A stretch of 64,000 nucleotides of DNA, from the NCBI RefSeq assembly GCF_032854445.1, contig NC_088296.1:14443623-14507622 (forward strand), written 5' to 3'. The notes below the pieces were generated by a model. That model was not told the DNA's origin. It saw only the letters and a list, made by a program, of their open reading frames with translations, and made no database searches. Both the position numbers and the translations under genes were made by a program. The stretch is from Liolophura sinensis (Eukaryota > Mollusca > Polyplacophora > Chitonida > Chitonidae). Shown here in pieces: positions 20,861 to 32,968 of this stretch (its first letter is position 1; each line of letters opens with the position of its first letter).

Positions 20861-23029
20861 GGTTTTGAAATAGCAAAGTTTGGGGGGATCTACTCTCATT
20901 TAAACTTTTTCTTTTTTTGTAAAAACTACATATGCACTCTAACATGTGCAAAGAGTTCTTTTTCTAGCTCATTCAAATATTTACAAATGACAATATACCA
21001 ACCTGGCTGTTGTTAATTGTTTTTGTTCATTTCTTTTGCCTACATTTAAATGCCATGCCTTTTTACTATATATTCTGATGACTACAGGTTGGTTAAACTA
21101 CTGCCAGATGTCCTGATTTAATTCAGCAGGCCAAACTGCGAGATCTGGATTCGATTACGCGGCGTAACTGAGCTAGACCTGAACAGTTACTTAGCGTTTA
21201 AACCGTCTCTCTTAATTATGACATTTCAGCACCAAGACTCTACAGAAAGTATTACATCTTAAAGCGAGGTAGTCGGATCAAGATTTGAAACTCCACAGTA
21301 TGATAGGGTTGGCTGAATAGGGCTGATGTGCAAAATTACAGCTTTCAGTTTTCCCATATTCGCGTACTAATGCTCAAAAACTTTCAGATTTTGTCTTATA
21401 TTTACTTGTAACCGAAATAAAATATTGTCTACGGAAAATAAGGCAATAGTATCTCATAATCCTCCGGTGCGATCTAAGACTTGTAAAAGTCGAACTTACA
21501 GCTCAGCAGAGAGCTCTCGTGATCGACAGGCTTTAAGCTCCACCCAGTCCTGGAAAATCAGGTGATCGGAAAATCCCGTTGTCGAGACACTCCGAAAGTC
21601 GGACAAGAAGCGGATAAACAAAAGCGCTCTGACTTCATAGTAACAACCAGATCTCTAAACTGCATCAGCGTATGGTTAAAAAGATCAGTCGAACAGATCC
21701 AAATAAACGTTTTCAAACAACTCAAGAAAAATAATATTTTTCCTACCTTATCCGACTACCTCGGTTTTAAGGGTGTAGTATTCCAAATTTCCTGCTCACT
21801 TTAAAGGTTTCTGATGTCTTTGTGAATATAGCGATCAACCGCTATTCTGGAACTGATTGAGCAGTTAAATGTTTAGTTCTCTAAAATGTATATATCGGGT
21901 AAAAGTCCATTAAAATCTGTCCATGAAAATAGTCGGATCTTTTTAAATCAGAATTTTAATAACCCAGTAAAATAGTGTTAAAAGATCACATTCTACTGTG
22001 ATCTGTTGTGACCCAGAAGAAATCGGCTTCGCCACAGTTATATTTTTTGCCTGAAATAATTCGTTTCAAGGTCAAATCATCGATTACGTTCATACATCTA
22101 TATGTACAATCCAGCCAACACACAAGGTTTGCTGAGATCAACATCATTGCGTGAAGCACAGTAGTTAAGGGAGCTGGGCTGTCCGTCTCGTCATACTGAT
22201 GACAAAATCCTTCTAAACGTTTACGACCTAAAGTGTAAAATCTTTTTCTTTATCCATATATTCTCTTTCCAAGTTGTGCTATCTTTTAACTAAACAGAAA
22301 AAAGTAGTGCGGAATTGTATAGCGTATCAACAACCCAAGATTTAATCTGTACTCTGAGCCAATTGCACACGTGTAGCCTATAAATGGCTCCTGTAATAAA
22401 AATAAATATAAATTTGTATAAAATAAATTTGTAACTCCTTTAATAAGCCCAAATTACTCTCCCAACAACGAATCAATTAGGACAGAGTAATTAGAGCGTC
22501 TTTCAAAACTCACTTGTATATAGGTGTGATCCGTTTATATAGAGGCCAGCGGAATTAGCATACGTAATCGGCCCTGCAACTAATTAGGACAGTGCAATTA
22601 ATTTATCTGCCTTAGTGACCTTGTTATTGCAAGGCCGATTATGTGTGGTAAATTTTGAATTTTTCAAGCCCGCTATGTTTTGACAGCGCAATTAACCTAC
22701 ATAATCAGCTCGGCAACTAATTAGGACAAAAGGTTCCAAGGTTGACTGTGTGTGTTTAATTTTGAATGTTTTGATTGTGCAGTAACAGCATCAGCGATAT
22801 CAGAACAATGACATCACAAAGTCTAAATTATGACTCTTTGTCCTAACCAGCTGCATGACATATGAAAGTCGAATTGTCGATATAGGAAAGTCGAATTTTT
22901 TACTATTTCACCCCTGATTTTTTTTCACCGTGACACTACTGACCTTCCAAGGTTTAAAACTTATAATGTACTTATAAAGAACATATGCATCACTGCATAC
23001 AAAACGCTGAATGAGACAACCGCCGTCAA
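20861..23029. other. No gene; a 40-bp module recurs
   Basis: The segment 22474-22735 holds two or three copies of a module ending in GCAACTAATTAGGACA (22574 and 22715 region, about 134 bp apart, with a weaker one near 22474). Otherwise AT-rich with chance frames. Confidence 0.4.
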
Positions 23030-23246
23030 GCTGTTGGACTCAATTAGTGCGCTAAGTCTCTCACCAATGCAGTCGCTGTTCAAGTCCAGTTCATGCTGGC
23101 TTCCTCTGCGGCCGCACGTGGGAAGGTTTGCGGATGGTCATGGGTTTCTTCAGGGCTCTGCCCGGGTCCTTACCACCATAGTGCTGGTTGTCGCCGTCGT
23201 ATAAGTAAAATATAAATGAATTCGGCGTAAAACGCCAATGAAATAG
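23030..23246 (+). repeat. SINE-A copy
   Basis: AGTCTCTCACCAATGCAGTC, TTCATGCTGGCTTCCTCTGC and a 3' end TCGGCGTAAAACGCCAATGA. The head is partly lost. Confidence 0.8.
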
Positions 23247-25749
23247 ACATCTAAGCTGTAGGCAATTTTAAGCTACACAAAACTGATACATTTTTTTTTA
23301 GAACTTCGAAGGCTTTGTGTATAGGTAAAGAAAGACATTGGCCACTATCAAAGGGATCATTGAATAACTAAATAACTATAACTAATTAACTATAACTGCA
23401 CACAGGAGCAAGTATTTGTCCTGACACAAAGAAATCATTTTATACTAAATCTGAGCCATGCGATTTGTCACATTTTAAATTCTGAGTTGCATTCTTAACT
23501 TCATTACCAGTCATTATCGAATCTAATTCGTCGTATAATTTTTTGCATCACATGAACATTTGCATTCGCAAGTAATGACATCACTAAGAACAGTTTTAAA
23601 AAAAAAAACAAATCAAGGAACTGGTCAACAAAAATATTACTATTGCGGCTGTATTTTCCTGTCGTTTTAAATTGCTTATAAAAAGATCCTGTATCTGTTT
23701 TCTTTATCATTGCTAACCTTCGAGCTTTTTACATTTTCTGATTAATTTCGTATTTTATTTTTACATATTTTCTTATATATTTATAGTTTCTTATTCTTTC
23801 TCCCAAAGGAAAAAAAATCAAAAAAATATGTTAACCATACTTAACGGTTAACCTGCACGCTTTTTTTAAATGTTGCTTCATTTTTATATTTTCTTCTCTG
23901 AAGAGAGGTACTTCATCATGTGCACGTACCATTTTCAGACTTTGCAGTAGGGGTAAATTAATTGTGAAGCAAATGCGTTTTTATGAATTAGGAAACTAAA
24001 AGAATAAGGCATATTTCAGAGCCTTTTTCTAATTACCCCTGGGACATGTATATGCGAAAATGGGTTTTATTCCGATAAAGTGTACGCACATGTATTTAAA
24101 AAAGAAGATTTTATCCTTAAAACACATTTTCCTTCTGGAGATTGAGAAATAAGAGTTGGGAAATAATTTACATGTACATCCAGCATAATTATTAAAAGAC
24201 AAGAGTTTATGCTTACTTTCCTTGATTCTGCACATCATAATGAAATAATATGTGTTAATTACATTTTTTTTCTTAATTAAAAAAATTTAGACATTATCAA
24301 AAATTATCTCAAGTGTCTGGTGCTGCTTGATTTATTACCATCACAAAAAGAATATGAACAAGCGAACAATCTTTTAAAGGAGCTATTTCTTTTTTAAATA
24401 ACACCTATGAAATTCACACCACGGAAATCATGACTACAAAAGATTTATTCTTACGTGAATAATGGCAGATATGATGTTGCAAACTTTAACTTAATTTACA
24501 CGTACTTATGGTGCTGTACACAAGAAATACAGTCAAAACACTAACTTCTACAACACCTATAACTGTATGTGGCTAAACATGTACCTAACAACTAAGCATT
24601 TTGTGTACATGAACGTTGTTTGTAATAAAATTTTTTGATGTATGTTTCTTGTCATGTCTGACGACAATATCGGTTAAACCTGGCAGTGTGTTCAAATAGA
24701 TGCACTCCAAAAATGGTAAGGCATGGAATCGGCCCCAGTGGGAGAAACGGTGCACCTCAAGTAGCGAAATTGACTATAGCTGTACTGACATATCATGAGG
24801 CTCCTTCTGTTTTCAGTTCTGTTTTACTATTATTTTCCACTTATGTGGCAAGCATGCGACTCGATTCAAACATGCACCGAGGCGATGTATAAGGTCGTAA
24901 AATTGAAAAAAATGTAGCTGGCTTTAGCCAAATTGAAATTAGACGATGCAAAATTGTGAGAATCGCTACACCACCAAAAAAAAAAACTTTCTGAAAAATC
25001 CCTAAGCACGCAGTTATGCACCAGTGAATTAAATAAATATATAGCAAATGTAACTTTCAGCCTTATACTTCCTCTATGCATAAAATGTTAATGGTAGCTA
25101 GAGGACCTAGCGCTCTGTCAATCAGCATCCACGTATGATTTCGCCATAGTTACGTAATACCATAGCTTAGCCATTCTTTTTCTTAAAATAACACATACTA
25201 GTATGTAATTCAATTCGGCTTTTATCTTTACTCACACAAAAGTATATTGCCACAGAAGAAAGCAAGAAACACAAAGAATTGAACTCTTCCTCCTCCTTAG
25301 ACCACTGTACTATGGGCATGCATGAACGAATATCGCAGAAATACGGATTTTAGACTCATATGTTGACATGATAAAACTGATCACATTATAAAGTTTATGT
25401 TTTACATATGAAGTCAAACATTAACCAAAAAAAAAAAACGAAGACAGCAGATAGAAATACACCCGTGAAACTTTCAATAAAGTTACTTATTCTGGTCAAC
25501 ACAATGATGCCTTTGAATGCGAAGTTGACGTTTTTCAACGAGAGTGCATTTCTGACGGGTTATCACCAAGTAACCATTAGGTAATAAGTAATCATACTTC
25601 GACCTAAATTTTAACTTCTGACTTGGAAATTTAGACCACTGTGATGTGATTCTACCTAAGGTACCGTTTCTCCGCAGCACCGTACTTCATTAGGACATCA
25701 AAGCCACCAAATGTCTAATTGTAGTAAAGAGTCGAATAAACTGAATATA
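23247..25749. other. No gene seen (2.5 kb)
   Basis: Strongly AT-rich with homopolymers. None of the frames found (for example 23504-23710 -, 24686-24892 +) resembles a known family. Confidence 0.45.
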
Positions 25750-25793
25750 TTTATTTATTTCTTTGATTGGTGTTTTACGCCGTACTCAAATAT
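25750..25793 (-). repeat. SINE-A 3' fragment
   Basis: TTTATTTCTTTGATTGGTG then TTTTACGCCGTACTCAA. It lies at the left edge of the gypsy remnant. Confidence 0.65.
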
Positions 25794-25799
25794 TGAACT

Positions 25800-26760
25800 C
25801 TTTGTATCTTAAATTTGCTCTCGAACATTACGCAAGAGCAGCAAAGACGACATCGATCACTGCGACAACGATGATGGCTCCTTACGGACATACTCCGAGT
25901 TTGAAGAAAATGAAGACTGGGATGATATCCGGGATACTGCACAGGTGCAACGAAAAAAATATATTTCCCAATGTATGCACTAATCAAGACTTTACTATCT
26001 CCACCAATGCCAAGTGACAAAGCCTATACTGTACTGTGTGCTCTTGTAAAACAACACGTGACTCCCAAGCCAATAGTGATTGCAGAGAGGTTTAAGTTTT
26101 ACAACAGCAAACAGACAGTGGGTGAGCCGATCACTAAGTATCTTACTTAGTTGAGAAAAGTTTGTAGTTTTGGTGACTTTTTAGATCAAGCTCTCAGAGA
26201 TATGTTTGTTATCGGTCTCAGTGATAGAAATGCATAAAGGAAACTGTTAAGTGAGGCTGAACTGGCTGAAAAGAAAACATACCACATCACATTGAGTTAT
26301 GGAGTATCTCACCAATGCGGTCGCTGTGAGTTCAATTCCAGCTCATGCTGGCTTCTTCTCTGGCCGTACGTGGGTAAGTCTGCCAGCAACCTGCGTATGG
26401 TGGTGGGTTTCCCCCGGGCGCTGCCGGTTTCCTCTCACCACAATGCTGCCCGCCGTCGTATAAGTGAATTATTCTTGAGTATGGCGTAAAGCACCAAATA
26501 AGTAAATAAATAAATTGAGTTATGAAAGGGCAAATCAACATATGGATGAAATACACCAGCAACAAAGTGTACCATTTGACAGAAAGGAATGTTTCCGCTG
26601 TGATAAAATAACCACAACTCGGTCAAATGTTTCTATAAGGACACGGTGTGTCATTTGGGCAGAAAGGCAGTATATACAGAAAAAATGTCCTCATAAATCT
26701 ATGGAAGCACAGAAAACGTAGAGATGACAGAAAACAGGAAAGTAAACAACCCAAAGGAAG
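25800..26760 (+). pseudogene. gag remnant with zinc-knuckle traces
   Basis: Between 26000 and 26290 several frames resemble a gypsy Gag capsid segment, with stops. Downstream of the SINE, CFRCDK followed in a shifted frame by further Cys residues is a broken double zinc knuckle. The SINE at 26302-26513 splits it. Assignment rests on position before the protease and the knuckle. Confidence 0.55.
26302..26513 (+). repeat. SINE-A inserted in gag, with 11-bp target duplication
   Basis: ATTGAGTTATG occurs at 26291-26301 and again at 26514-26524, precisely flanking the SINE. The copy is 5'-truncated (it starts at GAGTATCTCACCAATGCGG) and ends in AAGTAAATAAATAA. It dates the SINE as younger than the retrotransposon. 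Confidence 0.9.
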
Positions 26761-26844
26761 ACATTGATAAAGTAAACAGAGAAGTGGTAAAATGAAATAT
26801 TTATCGAAAAGAAGCCACAGTGAGAATTATAGTCAGATTTAAAT

Positions 26845-27287
26845 GAGGAACACTCTCCATTGGCATTAATGTACATTAGAAGTGTAAATAGTTCCTCAAA
26901 TGAGTAACAAACTCCACTGACATGAATGTACATTATAAGTGTAAACAGTTCCTCAAATGAGGAACACACTCTATTGACATTAATGTACATTATAAGTGTA
27001 AACAGTTTCTCAAATGAGGAACACACTCCGCTGACATTAATGTACATTATAAGTGTAAACAGTTCCTTAAATGAGGACCAAACTCTACTGACATTAATGT
27101 ACATTAGAAGTGTAAACGGTTCCTCAAATGAGAAACACTTTCCGCAGACATTAATGTACATTAGAAGTGTAAACAGTTAATCAAATGAGAAGCACTCTCC
27201 ACTGACATTAATGTAGATTGGAAGTGTAAACAGTTCCTCAAATGAGGGACACTCTCCATTGACATTAATGTACTTTATAAGTATCAA
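26845..27287 (+). repeat. 57-bp in-frame tandem repeat before the protease, 8 units
   Basis: Units start at 26845, 26902, 26959, 27016, 27073, 27130, 27187 and 27244, all exactly 57 bp apart. Each encodes 19 residues of the type NEEHTLLTLMYIISVNSSS, in the same frame as the protease that follows; the last unit runs straight into it. Two stops (unit 2 GAA to TAA, unit 7 TAC to TAG) are single-base changes. Confidence 0.9.
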
Positions 27288-27639
27288 AAACAAGGCTAAC
27301 CCAGAGACTGAAGTGGCAATAAATGGGAAATCTTTCACAATGGAAGTGGATACAGGCGCAGTCGTTTCTCTAATATCAAAGCAAGCAGAGAATGAAATCT
27401 TTCCTAAGGAGAAAATAAAACCTACCGACATTGTTCTAGAGACACCAACAGGACGCAAAGTGAAAGTATTAGTAAATGTGTCTTACAATGGACTGATTTG
27501 TAAGAAATTATCTCTGTATATAGTTGATGATGACGGATCAGCCCAGTTTGGTAGAAACTGGTTGTCACACATGTGTGTGGACTGTCACAGTAAGGAAACA
27601 ACATTTGAAAGTCTTACAGAAACATGCAAATATTTTTGA
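27259..27639 (+). pseudogene. Retroviral-type aspartic protease domain
   Basis: EVDTGAVVSLIS is the active-site motif of a retropepsin, with DTGA at the catalytic Asp. The flap-side and FGRNWLSH segments follow, as in gypsy proteases. The frame stays open to a stop at 27637 and then overlaps the RT start in another frame. Confidence 0.8.
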
Positions 27640-28430
27640 GGAAGGACTCGGGGAAAACAACTGGAATTCAAGCGAAATTAAATGTGAAACCCGAGGTTAA
27701 GCCGAAATTTTTCAAGCCTCGGCTAGTACCATTCGCTCTACGGAACCAAATTGCTAAAGAACTGGCTAGACTTGAAAGCTTAAGTGTAAAAGAAAATGTT
27801 GAATACAGCGATTGGGCAGCACCTTTAGTACCGATAAGGAAACCAAATAATAAAATTCGAATCTGTAGTGGTTATAAAGTCATATTTAATATCCGATGCC
27901 TAAACTGGAAGAAATTTTGCAGCAGTTCAATAGAGGGAAAGAATTCACCAAACTAGACCTATCTCAAGAGTATCAGTAGAGTAAAGTGCATCCGGAATCT
28001 AGAAAATATGTGACAATAAACACACACCTAGGTCTTTTCATCTACACGAGGCTTCCATACTGGATTTCAGCGTCACCATCAACTTTTCAATCACTATGGA
28101 CAGGCTACTATGGATGTTTGCGAAGACGGCATGGTAGTCGCAGGGAAAATGACTCTGAACATCTGCAAAATCTTGACAATGTACTTCATAGACTCGACAA
28201 AGTCAACATTCGACTCCAGAAATCAAAATGTGTCTACATGGCTCAATCAGTCACTTACCCAGGATTCACCATCGATGTTGAAGGGGTTGAGAACTGACCA
28301 TTCGGTAACTGAAGCCATTGACTGTGCTTCAAGACCAACGTGTCGAAGTGAACTTCAATCATTTTTTCGAACAAGTAAACCGCCATATAAAGCATTCTGT
28401 GAACATGTCAGTTTGTGGACCATTGAATAA
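27624..28430 (+). pseudogene. Reverse transcriptase, broken
   Basis: The N-terminal RT region is readable (SDWAAPLVPIRKPN, then RICSGYK). A frameshift lies near 27900 and a stop at 27977-27979. ISASPSTFQSLW corresponds to the usual GI-SAP-FQ segment. The expected Y-x-DD catalytic box reads CEDG near 28113-28125, so the key Asp pair is lost. HLQNLDNVLHRL and IRLQKSKC mark the following region. Confidence 0.8.
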
Positions 28431-28439
28431 ATTGCTACA

Positions 28440-28960
28440 GAAAGATACAGGCTGAAAAGAGGACAGAGAAACCGAAACGGCATATAGGCCTACAACCCTG
28501 AACGACTTTTAATATCTACCAACGATCATATTGGTACATCACTATCCTGCTAAACCACTGACACTTGCTGATGATTGGCGCCCAGCGAACGTAACTACTC
28601 GTAGATAGAGAGAAAGGGTTATCGATAATATTTGAACTCAAACGATTTCACCAATACCTCTACGATGGGAAGATCACTGTGATCACGGACAATAAACAGT
28701 TGAGTTTAATACTAGGATCGAAGAAAGGAACATCAGTAATTGCAGCAGCGAGAATTCAGTATTGGTCAATTGAACTTGCGTGTTACAGTTATGACCTCAA
28801 AACTTGAACATCTAAGCAGAATGGTAACGCAGACGTACTATCAAGGTTACCATTACCAGACACTGTCAGAACGACAAATCAACTGGACATCAGAGGAAAA
28901 TGCTATCAATTCAGCCAAGTTAACCCATTATCAATCATAGCCAAGGTAATTCGGCGAAAA
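28440..28960 (+). pseudogene. RNase H remnant
   Basis: The segment around 28630-28860 reads, across stops, ITDNKQLS and a GNADVLSRLP end, typical of the gypsy RNase H C-terminus. Stops and frameshifts are frequent. Confidence 0.65.
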
Positions 28961-29099
28961 CAAGAAATAGTCCAGTACTGTCAAAAGTGCTGCATTTGAC
29001 GACTACAGGTTGACTATAAACACCTGATGATAGAGAAACAGAACTCTCTTCAGAAGTAGGATGTCTCTTATGGGGAACTAGGACTATTATCACAAGTAA

Positions 29100-29720
29100 G
29101 TTACACTCAAGTCATCAAGGGATAGTACTCATGAAATCATCTGCACGGTCACATGTGTGGTGGCCAGCACTTGACAGAGACATTGCAATCTTGTCCGAGA
29201 GTGTAAAGTTTGTCAGCGCCACAAGCTGAAGCAAGTCCATGGAGATGGCCCTCAAAGCCATGAGTTAGAATCCACATAGATTTCGAAGGATCATCCATGG
29301 AGGAAATCTTCTTAAATATAGTGGATGCTGATAGCATGTAGTGATTCAGGTGTCTTTGACAACTGCGGAACAAACAGTGGAGAAATTATAAACTACCTTC
29401 TCAGAGCATGGCGTTCCTAGTGAATTTGTATCTGACAATGGCCCTCAGTTTGTTTCTGAGTTGTGTCTTCTTGAAGATTAACATTGTTCACCATATCCTG
29501 TCTTCGCCATCCCATCCTCGCACATATGGGGATGCAGAAGGTTTTGTTCGGACATTCAAACGAGCAGTGAAGTCTAGAAAGGATTTAAAGCCTTCATGAA
29601 TCAGAAGATAGAATCCTTTCTATTGTACAGCACTACATAGTACCACCAAACGTACACCAGCTGAATTACTTCTTGGTAGAAACCTTAGACAAGAATTCAG
29701 AGGCAATCTTGCCCAGAAAA
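29100..29720 (+). pseudogene. Integrase remnant
   Basis: SHVWWPALDRDI and a CKVCQ part of the zinc-binding domain lie near 29150-29220, then VSDNGPQFVSE near 29428-29460 of the DDE core. The TPAELLLGRNLR segment near 29650-29690 is also typical. Frames are broken repeatedly. Confidence 0.75.
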
Positions 29721-30300
29721 AGATCCTCGAAACGTAGAAATAGGAGAAGATGTACTCGCAAGGAATTACAGACAAAGTAAGGAAACATGATTCATGGATA
29801 TCGTCCTAAAAAACTAAGTCCTTGCACTTACCTTGTACAGATAGGAAATCTGAGATGAAAACGTCATATTGACCAGCTAAGATCAGCCGACGGATCTCTG
29901 TTCACACCAGAATCAACAGATGTAACAAAATGTCAACTCAACAACCACCTGTTGTGTTAATGACAATACTTCCATTTATGCAGGATTTTCCAAACTGCGA
30001 CTGAAAAATGACCAACCAGCCTGCCGCACAAAACTCGTTTTGGCAGGAACCAGTACAAACTTCGCCCGATGTTTCCAAATCACCCATGTTGGACTTGACA
30101 TTGACACAACCAAGAACAACCTCAGCGTTCTCGAGCATCGCCAACTTATCGGAAGGATTTTTGCACTAGGTGCCTAAGATTAATCTAAAACTTTTAATTT
30201 TGAACAGTACAGAGACTACATTCAGAGTCATTTGTGTTTAATTTATAAGGTTGACAAACAGTGTAATTGTGTATCAATTTAATTTCACTAACATTTGTGA

Positions 30301-30500
30301 NNNNNNNNNNNNNNNNNNNNNNNNNNNNNNNNNNNNNNNNNNNNNNNNNNNNNNNNNNNNNNNNNNNNNNNNNNNNNNNNNNNNNNNNNNNNNNNNNNNN
30401 NNNNNNNNNNNNNNNNNNNNNNNNNNNNNNNNNNNNNNNNNNNNNNNNNNNNNNNNNNNNNNNNNNNNNNNNNNNNNNNNNNNNNNNNNNNNNNNNNNNN
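30301..30500. other. Assembly gap (200 N)
   Basis: Unknown bases. It may hide the right LTR of the gypsy element. Confidence 1.
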
Positions 30501-32968
30501 TGTGAAATGCTCGTGGACTGAAAAGACATTTCGTCATGAACATTTGGTGAAGATCACAAGAGCCATTACTTTAAACGTGTGTGTTTTCGCGTCAACAGAA
30601 TATCACGTCTTTAACAATGCATGCATAGTTAGTTTTGATAATTTGCATTGAATGTTTACTGTTTAAACTAGCTGTACATTTGTTATGTAAATGACTTCTC
30701 CCTACTGACAATGGCTACTGCTGTACCCATGTCATCCAGTCTATGCAGTCACAAAGTAAATTTTGCAAAATTAAAGGAACTGGTTTGTTGAATAACTGCC
30801 GGGCACAACAACAGTCTTTCCCACGTGCGTATTTCTTAATCATCCAGTTTGTAGGTAATATTATTGTGAACACGTGGTTATAATTACGAATAGAAATACG
30901 TGTATATCTAAGTATGTGATGTATTAATGTTTCTTGTTTTTTTTAAGCGCTGTAAATCCAAAGGAATGGGTTCCATATGGGTAAGCCTGTATTACCAGCC
31001 ATGATTTACCAACGCTGTACTACAATGATTAAAAATTGTGTATAAATTGTTTCCAAAAAATGCAACAAAAATCATGAGAAAAAAAAGAAAAAAGAATCAG
31101 CTTCCGCGTCCGGTGTGGAAGAGATCTTGCAAAATGTCCGATTCCCATCCCCCCTTTGAAATTTCAAGGCTCGGAACATCGAAGACTAAAGTCAAATATA
31201 ATCTTAACGTTTGATATTATTATTGGTAGCTTAGATTTGCAATTAAGCGCTAATTTTTATTTATGCCATGAAAGTCTTGGACACCTCTTAATTTAAAAAA
31301 AAAGTGATTTTTTTTCAGTGTATAATAGAAAGTAAAACCAGAGCTGAAACGACATAACTAGCAAATGGTCACACGTAACCGTTAAAATACAGCTTTCACA
31401 TGTGTCAATTTAAATCAGTTAGGGTTTTATTCTAACTTTTCCAGAATGAATTGGCCAAGCCTAGCAAAAATGATCAGAAAGAGGACAATCGTAATCTGAT
31501 CTAATTGTCCTGCAGAGAAAGTTGATCATTGGTAAGACAACCTAATTGGCCCCGTGTCTTCAATTTGTTTCAACTTTGGGAATATATGAAATATTTTATC
31601 ATAGGTCCGTTTAGGTTGCCTAATTGTCATAACATCCACCTCGAAATTGGGAAACCGATGGTCAAGCCCGAGTCGGGTCACACCAAAGAATTCAATTAAG
31701 GCATATTGCAATGTTTATGACCGATTAATCACTCTAGAAATAAATTAAACAATAAGTGAATGGAAGGGGAAAAATCAATAAATCAATTAACCCATTCAGC
31801 CAATAAGAAAACAATGAATGTGGCCGGTTTTCTTTAATTTTCTGTCATTGTCTGGCATGGTTGATTTCACCCATACCTTTAAGATGGAAGTCAGTTTTGT
31901 TGGCGGAGGAAACTCAGTTTAAAACCAGTAATTTGCCATGTTATTGGTCTACTTTCCCCCGGTGTAACGAACAACTTAGATCCAACTTAGAAGACTTATG
32001 ATCTTGAATTATAGGAAAAAGAAAACTTAAATTTTGCGATTTCTCTTCGTACACATAAAGCCTGAAAATGGCAAAGCTGGTATAAATCGCCGAGTCCATC
32101 GCCGAGTCCATCTTTAACGCCCTTCTATTTATGCTGGGGGGTGTGTTGCCTCTCAGCCAAGGAGAGTCGTTAAAGCTGCCAGCATGTTCGTGTAAACTCG
32201 GAACCTACGTCCAACATTCTGGTTTCATGATCGTTAAGCGGAAAACGAGCAGCCCTTTTCGCTACCTTCTTGGAAGAAGAGTTCTACCGGAAATGTGAGA
32301 ACTGCACTTCAGCGGTTTCCGACGGCAAATTTCCTCCTAACACAGAAGACTTCAGGACTAGTGCTTAGGCAAAATGGAGTCGCCTACAGCGGATTCTGGC
32401 GCTGACTTTATTCTTAATTTATCACCTTGAGGTACATATTAGAATGCTTTTTATGACATGCACCTGTGAGGAAATGCACATTTTTTTCAATGGTATTTGA
32501 TTGGTATTTAAATTTTCTTCTCTATTGAGGGAAGACAACACGGACATCCAGGTCAACGAGAGCCAGCGACTATTGCTAACACCAAAACCAGAGCTTACTA
32601 AAATAATAACGCGCATTATTTACACTGCTTTCTTCTTTAACTAAAAGGCGGGTGCTATTCTTTAACGTAGAGAATGTGATTTAGAACATCAGCGCCAGGG
32701 TTGCCAGAGAAACCACACCTCGTGTACCAACGGTTGTAAGCAAATACAGTAAGCCTTGCCAGTTGAGCCACAACACACTCCCCGACTAACTTTCAAAGAA
32801 AAATGTAAAACAAACAAACAAAAGAGAAAAAAGACATGACTAAAGTCTGAGGTTGATTCTGTATTGTGTATGAGTATAAGTTTACACAGGAACGATGACA
32901 ATTGATGTTCATTATCCAGTATTACTCTTCTCTGTTGATTTCTTTGCCAATTCGTTGGCATCGTGTCT
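30501..32968. other. No gene; family D repeat inside; 3' flank of carbonic anhydrase 1
   Basis: Nothing coding is recognised. At 31345-31443 lies a copy of the ~100-bp family D repeat (CTAGCAAATGGTCACACG, GGGTTTTATTCTAAC). The part next to 32968 resembles the 3' UTR of the second carbonic anhydrase gene (shared AGTTTACA-AGGAACGAT block). Confidence 0.5.
31345..31443 (+). repeat. Family D repeat copy
   Basis: Matches 60912-61015 through TAGCAAATGGTCACACG and the ATTCTAAC end, and matches 18624-18722 more loosely. Confidence 0.6.

Larger units (their letters stand above)
25794..29930 (+). mobile_element. Ty3/gypsy LTR retrotransposon, degraded
   Basis: Gag, protease, reverse transcriptase, RNase H and integrase remnants follow in the usual Ty3/gypsy order on the plus strand, broken by many stops and frameshifts. 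A SINE sits in gag. No LTR pair was found; the right side runs towards an assembly gap. It is a fossil without a working polyprotein. Confidence 0.8.

Noticed and set aside
25480-25760. Search for a left LTR of the gypsy element
   Set aside because: No matching direct repeat was found on the right side before the gap, so no LTR is called.
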